Shown one piece after another: positions 1 to 5,536 of a stretch of DNA of 6,136 nt. The stretch is from contig CALBTA010000308.1 of assembly GCA_937967755.1 (NCBI GenBank), forward strand, positions 1 through 6,136, in the 5' to 3' direction. The notes under the pieces are model-generated. The model saw only the letters and a list, made by a program, of their open reading frames with translations. It did no database searches and had not been told where the DNA came from. The stretch comes from an uncultured Planctomycetaceae bacterium (GTDB lineage Bacteria; Planctomycetota; Planctomycetia; Pirellulales; Pirellulaceae). Both the position numbers and the translations under genes were made by a program. Within the stretch, counting starts at the first letter, position 1; every line of letters starts with the position of its first letter.

Positions 1-279
1 CACGGGCGGGCGAGTGTTTTCGTGGATGAGGGGGACTGGTACATGCTGGGCCATACCGATTGCAAGCACCTGGGGCCGGATAACCGCTGCGGCATCTACC
101 ACACGCGGCCGCAGATTTGCCGGGATTATTCGACGGAGAACTGCGAGTACGACGACACCTGGACTTACGAGCAGTACTTCGAATTGCCCGAGCAGATCAC
201 CGAGTACATCGAGGCCACGCTGCCGCGCAAGGGCAAGAGCATTCGCAGCCAACGTCCGGAAGAATTGCCGCTGCTGTAA
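1..279 (+). CDS. YkgJ-type cysteine-cluster protein, 3' part only
   Basis: The reading frame is open from the first base of the window, so the N-terminus lies outside it; 92 residues are visible. A GTG at 22 is in frame but is unlikely to be the true start, because the frame upstream of it already reads like protein of this family. Four cysteines are visible (fragment residues 21, 30, 40 and 48) in the pattern T-D-C...N-R-C-G-I-Y...R-P-Q-I-C-R...N-C-E-Y. This is the second half of the YkgJ/UPF0153 cysteine cluster, thought to bind a metal (zinc or an iron-sulfur centre). The first cysteines, usually C-x-x-C-x-x-C-C, would be upstream. Known members are small cytoplasmic proteins without an established reaction. 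The stop is 21 bases before hisS on the same strand, so the two are probably co-transcribed; a functional link is not shown. Confidence 0.85.
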   Translation, partial: HGRASVFVDEGDWYMLGHTDCKHLGPDNRCGIYHTRPQICRDYSTENCEYDDTWTYEQYFELPEQITEYIEATLPRKGKSIRSQRPEELPLL

Positions 280-300
280 CCCATCGAACAAGGCGAAGCG

Positions 301-1662
301 ATGTCGGGTAAGGCCAACCAGTTGATCCAGCCGCGCACGCTGCGCGGCTTCCGCGATTTCAAGCCGGCGATGATGATGCCCCGCGAGGCGATCATCGCCA
401 CGGCCCAGCGTGTCTATCGCACCTACGGCTTCAGCCCCATTGATACGCCCGCCCTGGAACTGGAAGAAATCCTGACGGGCAAGGGAAGCGACGAAACGGA
501 CCGGCAGATGTACCGGTTTGAGGACAACGGCGGCCGCCGCGTCGCCATGCGGTTCGACCTGACCGTGCCGCTGGCACGCTTCGCGGCGCAGCACGTGCCG
601 GAGTTGGGAACGCCGTTTAAGCGCTACCACATCGCCACGGTATGGCCGGGTGAAAAAGCCCAGCGCGGGCGTTACCGTGAATTCATGCAGTGCGACTTCG
701 ATACCATCGGCACCAAGAGCATCGTGGCCGATATCGAAACGGCCCTGGTGATTCACGACCTGTTCCTCGCCATCGGGTTTGAGAAATTCAAGATCCGCAT
801 CAACAACCGCCAGGTGCTTAGCGGGCTGCTCGCCAAGCTTGGCCTTCAAGAAAAATCAGTTGAAGTACTACGGGCCCTCGACAAACTGGCCAAGGCTGGC
901 CGCGAAACGGTGGCGGCGGAAATGGTTGAGAAGGCTGGCGCGGAAACGCAGCAAGCGGAGGACTTGTTGAAGCTGGCGGAGTTGACCGGTAGCAATGACG
1001 AGATATTGGAGCAACTGCCGCCTCTGGTTGCGGGCAGCGAAGTGGGTGATGCCGGCGTGGCGAAGCTCCGCGACGTAATCGAAGGCTGCCGGGCCGCTGG
1101 CGTGCCCGATACCCGGTTGCAGCTTGATGTATCGATTGCCCGCGGGCTGGATTATTACACCGGGACGATCTACGAAACGTTCCTTGAAGACCTGCCGGGC
1201 ATCGGCAGCGTTTGCAGCGGCGGGCGTTACGATAACCTAGCAGCGCTTTACACCAAGGCCGAACTGCCTGGGATTGGCGCGTCGCTCGGCCTGGATCGCC
1301 TATTGGCCGCGATGGAAGAGCTGGAAATGTTGCCCACCGCCTGCACGCCGGCCGACGTGCTGCTGGTCTATTTCGATGCGGAGCGGTTGAGCGACTACCT
1401 CCACCTGGCGGCGAAACTGCGGGCGGCGGGGATTGCGGTGGAGCTTTACCCCGACGCGAAGAAGCTGGGGCAGCAGCTCAAGTACGCCGAAGGCCGCGGC
1501 TTCAAAGCGGCGATCATCGCCGGCTCACGCGATTACGATCAAGGCGTCGTGCAAATCAAAGACCTAGCCCAACGGCGGCAATCAGAAGTCGCCATCGACG
1601 AAAACGCCAGCCAAATCGTGGGAGCCATTCGGGAAATTGTGGATCGTAAAAAGTCCAGTTGA
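301..1662 (+). CDS. hisS: Histidyl-tRNA synthetase (class IIa)
   Basis: This enzyme charges tRNA-His with histidine using ATP, in the cytoplasm. The 453-residue protein is full length. An AAGG at 290-293 lies 7 bases before the ATG, a good Shine-Dalgarno spacing. The class II catalytic core covers about residues 10-340. Visible motifs are R-F-D-L-T-V-P at 84-90, motif 2 with G-R-Y-R-E-F at 123-128 and Q-C-D-F-D at 130-134, the histidine-specific signature R-G-L-D-Y-Y-T-G at 281-288 (catalytic Arg 281), G-G-R-Y-D at 307-311, and motif 3 G-I-G-A-S-L-G-L-D-R at 324-333. An insertion domain spans about 185-245 and the anticodon-binding domain about 350-448, which rules out the HisZ paralogue that lacks it. 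R-F-D-L-T in place of R-P-E-G-T and the Y-H-I-A / C-D-F-D pattern resemble the eukaryotic-like branch. One oddity: the position of the motif 2 arginine (Arg113 in E. coli) is Pro 116 (W-P-G-E-K). Confidence 0.97.
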   Translation: MSGKANQLIQPRTLRGFRDFKPAMMMPREAIIATAQRVYRTYGFSPIDTPALELEEILTGKGSDETDRQMYRFEDNGGRRVAMRFDLTVPLARFAAQHVPELGTPFKRYHIATVWPGEKAQRGRYREFMQCDFDTIGTKSIVADIETALVIHDLFLAIGFEKFKIRINNRQVLSGLLAKLGLQEKSVEVLRALDKLAKAGRETVAAEMVEKAGAETQQAEDLLKLAELTGSNDEILEQLPPLVAGSEVGDAGVAKLRDVIEGCRAAGVPDTRLQLDVSIARGLDYYTGTIYETFLEDLPGIGSVCSGGRYDNLAALYTKAELPGIGASLGLDRLLAAMEELEMLPTACTPADVLLVYFDAERLSDYLHLAAKLRAAGIAVELYPDAKKLGQQLKYAEGRGFKAAIIAGSRDYDQGVVQIKDLAQRRQSEVAIDENASQIVGAIREIVDRKKSS

Positions 1663-1685
1663 TACGGAGTTCGAGTCTGACAACG

Positions 1686-1867
1686 CAAAAGATTGGAAGA
1701 TTTGAACAGGAGAGCGCAGAGAGCGCGGAGGAGTGAGATAGAACATTCGACAAGATTCGCCCGGATGAACGAAAACTTGAATTCTGACCAAACTCAGTGC
1801 CGAAATTCGCTCCCTATTCCCTTCGTGATCTCCGCGACCTTCTGTTCAAAAATCTCCCAAACTCTTG
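1686..1867. repeat. MITE-like intergenic element with long imperfect terminal inverted repeats
   Basis: The left arm (about 1686-1733, beginning caaaagattggaagattt) pairs with the reverse complement of the right arm (about 1818-1867, beginning caagagtttgggagattt). By hand alignment roughly three quarters of about 48 positions match, with a two-base insertion in the right arm; the block gaacag is identical in both. The arms are purine-rich on one strand and enclose about 85 bases with no convincing gene. The element fills most of the gap between hisS and the HYExAFE gene. The structure resembles non-autonomous miniature elements or dispersed intergenic repeats of environmental bacteria. No clear target-site duplication was found, so transposition is inferred rather than shown. 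The transcript could form a long hairpin and may act as a partial barrier after hisS. Confidence 0.6.
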
Positions 1868-1873
1868 TATTAT
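1845..1873 (+). promoter_or_regulatory. Candidate sigma-70-type promoter for the HYExAFE gene
   Basis: TTCAAA at 1845-1850 (4 of 6 against TTGACA) and TATTAT at 1868-1873 (5 of 6 against TATAAT) are separated by exactly 17 bases. They would start transcription near 1880, shortly before the Shine-Dalgarno at 1896. The -35 box lies inside the right arm of the inverted-repeat element and the -10 box directly outside it. This is a consensus match only. Confidence 0.4.
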
Positions 1874-1895
1874 TCGAAAGTCCGCGAATCACTTC

Positions 1896-1900
1896 AAGGA
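1896..1900 (+). promoter_or_regulatory. Ribosome binding site fixing the HYExAFE start
   Basis: AAGGA ends 7 bases before the ATG at 1908. It decides the start: a GTG at 1797 would add 37 residues, but those residues are encoded by the inverted-repeat element and do not look like part of the protein family. Confidence 0.7.
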
Positions 1901-1907
1901 TCGGTCG

Positions 1908-2492
1908 ATGGCGCAGCGGCACAATCATTACGAAGCGGCCTTTGAGGCGTTCTTGCGCGAGCGCGGCGTTCCGTACGTCGCGGTCGACGAAGCCAAGCGG
2001 GCGACGTTTGCCGGCAAGTCGGTCAAGAACCTGGACTTCATCGTTTCACCCGTCGGGGCGCGCCGTCGCTGGCTGGTCGACGTCAAAGGGCGAAAGTTTG
2101 CCAGCGGTGCGGGGCGGCAATGTTGGAAGAACTGGACGACCCGTGATGACCTGGAAAGCATGGCCCGTTGGCAAGCCCTGTTCGGTGCTACCTTCACCCC
2201 GCTGTTGGTCTTCGCCTATGAAGTGGTCGGCGATCTATCTCCGCTGGAGGGCGATCAACTCTTCGTGTTTCGCCAACGCCTGTACGCGATGGTCGCGATT
2301 CAACTCGATCACTACGCCAGCGCCGCCCAAACAATTTCGCCGAAATGGAATACGGTGGCGATGCCTGTAGCCCGGTTTCGCGAAATGGCCCGCCCCTTGA
2401 CCGAGTTTCTGGGTTACGGAATGGAGTCAAGTTCGGCGGCGGAATCCGCGCCTGCGTCCACGCCCACTTCGTCCGCAATATGGGGCCTTTGA
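1908..2492 (+). CDS. HYExAFE family protein, probable PD-(D/E)XK nuclease-like fold
   Basis: This 194-residue protein opens with the family signature H-Y-E-A-A-F-E at residues 7-13, followed by P-Y-V-A-V-D-E-A-K-R-A at 22-32. The family is known to me mainly from planctomycetes and has no established function. The layout fits a PD-(D/E)XK-type core: an N-terminal helix with Glu 9 and Glu 13, a strand with Asp 43 (L-D-F-I-V), a strand with Asp 58 and Lys 60 (L-V-D-V-K-G-R), then a helix with W-Q at 88-89. Asp-x-Lys in place of Glu-x-Lys is tolerated in that superfamily. A nuclease role is therefore inferred, not demonstrated. No signal peptide or membrane segment is visible. The last roughly 22 residues are rich in Ser, Ala, Thr and Pro and probably disordered; the final 79 coding bases overlap the 3' end of the convergent kinase gene. 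The ATG at 1908 is chosen for the AAGGA 7 bases upstream. Confidence 0.85.
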   Translation: MAQRHNHYEAAFEAFLRERGVPYVAVDEAKRATFAGKSVKNLDFIVSPVGARRRWLVDVKGRKFASGAGRQCWKNWTTRDDLESMARWQALFGATFTPLLVFAYEVVGDLSPLEGDQLFVFRQRLYAMVAIQLDHYASAAQTISPKWNTVAMPVARFREMARPLTEFLGYGMESSSAAESAPASTPTSSAIWGL

Positions 2493-4009
2493 TCGTCTTC
2501 CTCATCACCCGACGCCGGTGCTGCTTCTGCATCGCGCAAGATGTCTTCCAGGTACTCCAGCCCATCGGGCGACGGAGCCAGACTGACGGTAAGCCGTTTG
2601 GTTTGAAATGGCCGCAATCTGGCATCTCGCCGCGCGGTTAAGTAACCCGTCTTGCTAATTTGCACATCGTAGTCACCGCGCGGCAACGTCAGCGTCATGA
2701 CGTTTCCATCGGTCGGCCCGTGCACTTGCCCCCGGCCCAGGTCGTCGACAATTAGTACCGTCGCACCCGCGTGATCGACATCCAACTCCACTTTCCCTTC
2801 CCCTGGCATGTAGTTGTCGTAATAGAAGTAACCGCATGCTGCCAGGAACGCCAGCACTGCGAATACCATCACCAAGTAAGAGAACGAAAACCGCCGGCCT
2901 TCGTTTTCGTCAGGGCAATCGGGATCTTTCGCCGCCGTCCGCGAAGCGACGCGCTTAGCCGGTTTCAACCTGCCCTGCTGCAGAAGCTGCAAATCCTCGA
3001 CCAACGAGGTGACAGTCTGGTAACGGTCTTCCGGGTCTTTTTCGACCATCCGGGCGAAGACATCATCCAAAGCGCCGGGCAGGTCGGGCCGCTTCTTCCG
3101 CAGCGAAGGGGCCGGCTTCTCGCGGTGAGCGACGATGCGGTCCACGACACTTTCATCGCGAAAAACGGGAGCGTTGGTTAGCAGGAAGTACAGCGTGCAG
3201 CCAAGGCTGTAAATATCGCTCCGCGCGTCGGCGTTACGCGGGTCGCTGGCCTGCTCGGGGGCCATGAAGTCGGCGGTTCCGATCACCGCGCCGTCGCGGG
3301 TCACTTGGGTGTGCGAAACGCCTTCGCCGGCACCGTCGGCCGTGCGTTTCAACTGTGCGACCCCCATATCCAGAATGCGAATAGTGCCGTGCTCGTCCAA
3401 CAGCAGATTGGCGGGCTTGATATCGCGGTGGATGACGCCAACCCGGTGGGCATACTCAAGCCCGCGGGCAGTCTGCACGACGTAGTCGATGGCAGCATCG
3501 AAATCGAGCCGGCCTTCTTCAGACAGGATTTGCTGTAGGTCCTTACCTTTGACGTACTCCATCACCAGGTAAGGAACTCCGCCGGAAACATCCGCGTCGA
3601 AGGCGGTGACGTTGTTCGGGTGCGCCAGCCGCGCGGCCGCCTTCACTTCCTGGCGAAAGCGGCGCAGGCCCGCCTTGGAACTGACACGTTCGGGCGGCAG
3701 GACTTTTAGCGCAACAATGCGGTCCATCTCTCGGTGCCGCGCCTTATAGACGTGGCCCATCCCGCCGTGGCCCAACACGTCGAGCACGACGTAGTTGCCG
3801 ATAACCAAATCCTGGAGATCGCCGGCGCAGATCGTATCGGCCTGATAGGGCGTGAGCTTGTTTAGCTCGACCAATTCGCCGGCCAACTGCGCGCCGTCCA
3901 TCGTTTGTTCGTCACTCTCCAGCGTTGCCCGCACTTGGGAAAGATCATCCGGCGAGAGTACACCCTCGTCGGCCAATCGCGTCAGCAGCGGATCGGCAGA
4001 GTTCGTCAT
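2414..4009 (-). CDS. Membrane Ser/Thr protein kinase with PEGA-like C-terminal domain
   Basis: This 531-residue Hanks-type kinase should transfer phosphate from ATP to Ser/Thr of unknown targets. Residues 1-70 form a helical domain with L-T-P-Y-Q-A at 52-57, a style often seen ahead of planctomycete kinases. The kinase domain runs from about 73 to 345: glycine loop G-H-G-G-M-G at 80-85, Lys 102 in A-L-K-V, Glu 121 of helix C, H-R-D-I-K-P-A-N at 194-201 with catalytic Asp 196, metal-binding D-M-G at 214-216, A-P-E at 250-252, S-D-I-Y-S-L-G at 264-270 and D-R-Y at 328-330. All catalytic residues are present, so it should be active. A single membrane helix lies at about 374-397. Residues 405-478 look like a PEGA-type beta domain outside the membrane, and an acidic tail follows. 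The Shine-Dalgarno is weak (AGG, 5 bases before ATG). A hairpin lies about 30 bases upstream, and the 3' end overlaps the HYExAFE gene. Confidence 0.95.
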   Translation of the reverse strand: MTNSADPLLTRLADEGVLSPDDLSQVRATLESDEQTMDGAQLAGELVELNKLTPYQADTICAGDLQDLVIGNYVVLDVLGHGGMGHVYKARHREMDRIVALKVLPPERVSSKAGLRRFRQEVKAAARLAHPNNVTAFDADVSGGVPYLVMEYVKGKDLQQILSEEGRLDFDAAIDYVVQTARGLEYAHRVGVIHRDIKPANLLLDEHGTIRILDMGVAQLKRTADGAGEGVSHTQVTRDGAVIGTADFMAPEQASDPRNADARSDIYSLGCTLYFLLTNAPVFRDESVVDRIVAHREKPAPSLRKKRPDLPGALDDVFARMVEKDPEDRYQTVTSLVEDLQLLQQGRLKPAKRVASRTAAKDPDCPDENEGRRFSFSYLVMVFAVLAFLAACGYFYYDNYMPGEGKVELDVDHAGATVLIVDDLGRGQVHGPTDGNVMTLTLPRGDYDVQISKTGYLTARRDARLRPFQTKRLTVSLAPSPDGLEYLEDILRDAEAAPASGDEEDDQRPHIADEVGVDAGADSAAELDSIP

Positions 4010-4032
4010 TACAGCCTGGCAGAGTAGCTTAT

Positions 4033-4065
4033 GAAGAAAGGTGACGGTCGGGGGAAACCGTCACC
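4033..4065 (-). terminator. Hairpin with short T-rich tail after the amidohydrolase gene
   Basis: GGTGACGGT and ACCGTCACC (4057-4065 and 4040-4048 on the plus strand) form a perfect 9-base-pair stem around an 8-base loop. Read on the minus strand the stem is followed by TTTCTTC, a weak U-tract. It begins 42 bases after the stop of the amidohydrolase gene, fitting an intrinsic terminator. On the plus strand there is no T-run after the stem. It ends only 30 bases before the kinase ATG, so it could also act as an attenuator in a kinase leader. Confidence 0.65.
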
Positions 4066-4107
4066 CTTAATTGTACACATCTGCCGCGGGGCGGGGAGCG
4101 ATTGCCG

Positions 4108-5343
4108 TCAATTCCGAAAAAAGATGCTTTCGACATTGCCACGGAGTACCTGCTGCCCGAACTCCACGGCCCGCTCTTCGCTCCAGCCGCGGTCGATGAC
4201 GTATCGCTCGGCGAGAACCTTGGCCAAAATTCGCTTGTACATGTTGAACTTGGGCAGGGCGAACTCCAGCTTGTACATGTCGCTGTAGTAGCCGATTTGT
4301 TTGGTGCGCGGCACCGCTTCCAGCCGTGCGGCCGCGTCGTGTTCGATGAATGTCGGCGTGTTGCTGTACCACCAGTGCCCGTTGGTGACGACGTTCGGAA
4401 AAATCCAAGCGTAGCTGGCCAGTTCCTGGTTGGTTACGCTGGCCAGCACAGAGATCGGAAACGTGACACTGCGGAAGGCGTTGAACAGTTCGGCATATTG
4501 AATGAGCGATACCCGGCTGTCGTACAAATCCTGGCCTTGAAACACGCCCGCCGGGTAGACGCTGCGGTTGACGCCGATCATCAAGTCGAACGGCAGCTTC
4601 GTTTCGGCACAAAACTCAGCCAGCGTCCAAAAAGCGAACCTGGCCGCGGCCGCCCGTTGGTTCGCGTCCGCGTCGAGCGCGTCGCTGCACACCGCTTTCA
4701 CAGCGGCGTCCGCTTCGGAGTCCGCAATGCGGGCCGGGCTGAAGTCTGGCGGCAGGCTAATCGCGCAAGCCCGCGCGCCGCGGCTGGTGAAATGTTCGAA
4801 CAGTTTTCCAATCGCGCTCCGCAGCGTCGCCGCATCGCCTACGGATTCGCCCGTTGCTGATTCCAACCGCTGGCGGACGCCTGGCTTGCTGAGGTGGAAT
4901 ACCAGATCGTCCGTTCGCAGGCAGGGGATGTAGACGCTGGTGTCAAAGCCTTCGAGTGGGTCGTCGAAGTCGTTCGTCAGAAAGACTGACTCGAGTTGGC
5001 TCTGCCGCAAGACGGCTTCGGGCCAATCGGGCTGGCTCATCTTTTGCACCGCCGTATCGTAAACCGGCTCCCAATTGTCGCCGGTCAGGCGATCGCCTTC
5101 GAAGCCGAAGAACGCCTGAGCGATCTCGATGAACCAACTGTACTGAATCGTGTTGTCGATTGGGCCGAGGTTTTCCATCAGCCGGCCGACCTTCTCCTTC
5201 GGGCTGATGCCGGGTTCTTCAATGCGCTCCCGCGGCATACCCGCCGAGTGGGCAAGCTCGGTGTAGTAGTGATAACCCAGGATGTCCGCCAAGGTCTCCG
5301 ACGCGGGCTGGTGTGCGTTGATGTGCGTATGCGGATCACTCAA
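4108..5343 (-). CDS. Uronate isomerase-like amidohydrolase
   Basis: A 411-residue metal-dependent TIM-barrel protein related to UxaC, which interconverts D-glucuronate and D-fructuronate (or D-galacturonate and D-tagaturonate) in the cytoplasm. Visible features, counted from the TTG at 5343, are the metal-binding D-P-H-T-H at 3-7, L-T-N-D-F-D-D-P at 122-129, Y-I-P-C-L-R-T-D-D at 138-146 (compare the P-x-x-R-x-D of UxaC), I-G-V-N-R at 256-260, G-H-W-W-Y-S-N at 322-328, and Y-Y-S-D at 352-355 followed by K-L-E-F-A-L-P-K-F, like the conserved T-D-S-R-S-F region. It is shorter than the usual roughly 470 residues, so substrate and activity are uncertain. The start is odd: TTG 5343 is the only standard start codon, lacks a Shine-Dalgarno and would cut off the first barrel strand. 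The frame is open to a stop at 5479-5481, and the upstream residues R-D-R-L-Y-D-Q-L-H-A-L-P look genuinely coding. Confidence 0.85.
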   Translation of the reverse strand: MSDPHTHINAHQPASETLADILGYHYYTELAHSAGMPRERIEEPGISPKEKVGRLMENLGPIDNTIQYSWFIEIAQAFFGFEGDRLTGDNWEPVYDTAVQKMSQPDWPEAVLRQSQLESVFLTNDFDDPLEGFDTSVYIPCLRTDDLVFHLSKPGVRQRLESATGESVGDAATLRSAIGKLFEHFTSRGARACAISLPPDFSPARIADSEADAAVKAVCSDALDADANQRAAAARFAFWTLAEFCAETKLPFDLMIGVNRSVYPAGVFQGQDLYDSRVSLIQYAELFNAFRSVTFPISVLASVTNQELASYAWIFPNVVTNGHWWYSNTPTFIEHDAAARLEAVPRTKQIGYYSDMYKLEFALPKFNMYKRILAKVLAERYVIDRGWSEERAVEFGQQVLRGNVESIFFRN

Positions 5344-5432
5344 TGGCAGCGCGTGGAGTTGGTCGTACAGGCGATCTCGACGTTGTTCGGGTATCGCTGC
5401 GGAGTCGTGGTTTGAGTAGTTGAAGAATCGCG

Positions 5433-5448
5433 ATACACAGAAGTGTAT
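5433..5448. promoter_or_regulatory. Short inverted repeat, possible operator upstream of the amidohydrolase
   Basis: ATACAC (5433-5438) and GTGTAT (5443-5448) form a perfect 6-base inverted repeat around AGAA. The flanking bases add a weak G/C pair if one A is bulged. The repeat lies about 90 bases upstream of the TTG, in the gap after the hypothetical gene. A TATACA at 5449-5444 on the minus strand could be a -10 box overlapping it, but no good -35 is present at 17-18 bases. A repressor site for the sugar-acid gene is possible and unproven. Confidence 0.3.
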
Positions 5449-5536
5449 ACAACTTCCACGAGACGCTATAGCCGGGGATCAACGGCCCGCGCAGGGAAGT
5501 TAAGAACAACACCCGCCGCCAATGACAGTCGCGCGT

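Noticed and set aside
1704..1733. Purine-rich near-repeats (gagagcgc, gagcgcgg) as a CRISPR or tandem array
   Set aside because: Only two or three short degenerate units with no spacers; better explained as one arm of the inverted-repeat element.
1797..1907. Upstream GTG extension of the HYExAFE gene
   Set aside because: The added residues are encoded by the right arm of the inverted-repeat element, while the ATG at 1908 has AAGGA at ideal spacing and precedes the family signature.
1693..2370. Long open frame on the plus strand overlapping the HYExAFE gene in another frame
   Set aside because: Its translation is rich in Arg, Ser and Trp with no recognisable family, it has no ribosome site, and it begins inside the repeat element; the HYExAFE frame is clearly the real one.
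2334..2388. Two copies of a small palindrome, ATTTCG-C-CGAAATGG and TTTCGCGAAATGG, 40 bases apart
   Set aside because: Both lie inside the HYExAFE coding sequence and fit its codons; two copies are too few to call a binding-site array.
2194..2625. Minus-strand open frame antisense to the HYExAFE gene and in another frame of the kinase 3' end
   Set aside because: Low-complexity Arg/Pro-rich translation typical of a shadow frame in GC-rich DNA.
4070..4111. TTGACG and TACAAT on the minus strand as a kinase promoter
   Set aside because: The spacer is 30 bases, far longer than the 16-18 expected, and TTGACG overlaps the amidohydrolase stop codon.
4102..4860. 252-codon plus-strand open frame antisense to the amidohydrolase
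   Set aside because: The opposite strand encodes a recognisable amidohydrolase over the whole stretch; this frame is a shadow without motifs or a ribosome site.
5480..5536. Possible terminator after the hypothetical gene
   Set aside because: Only 3-4 base-pair stems (for example GCCG/CGGC) can be drawn and none is followed by a T-run.
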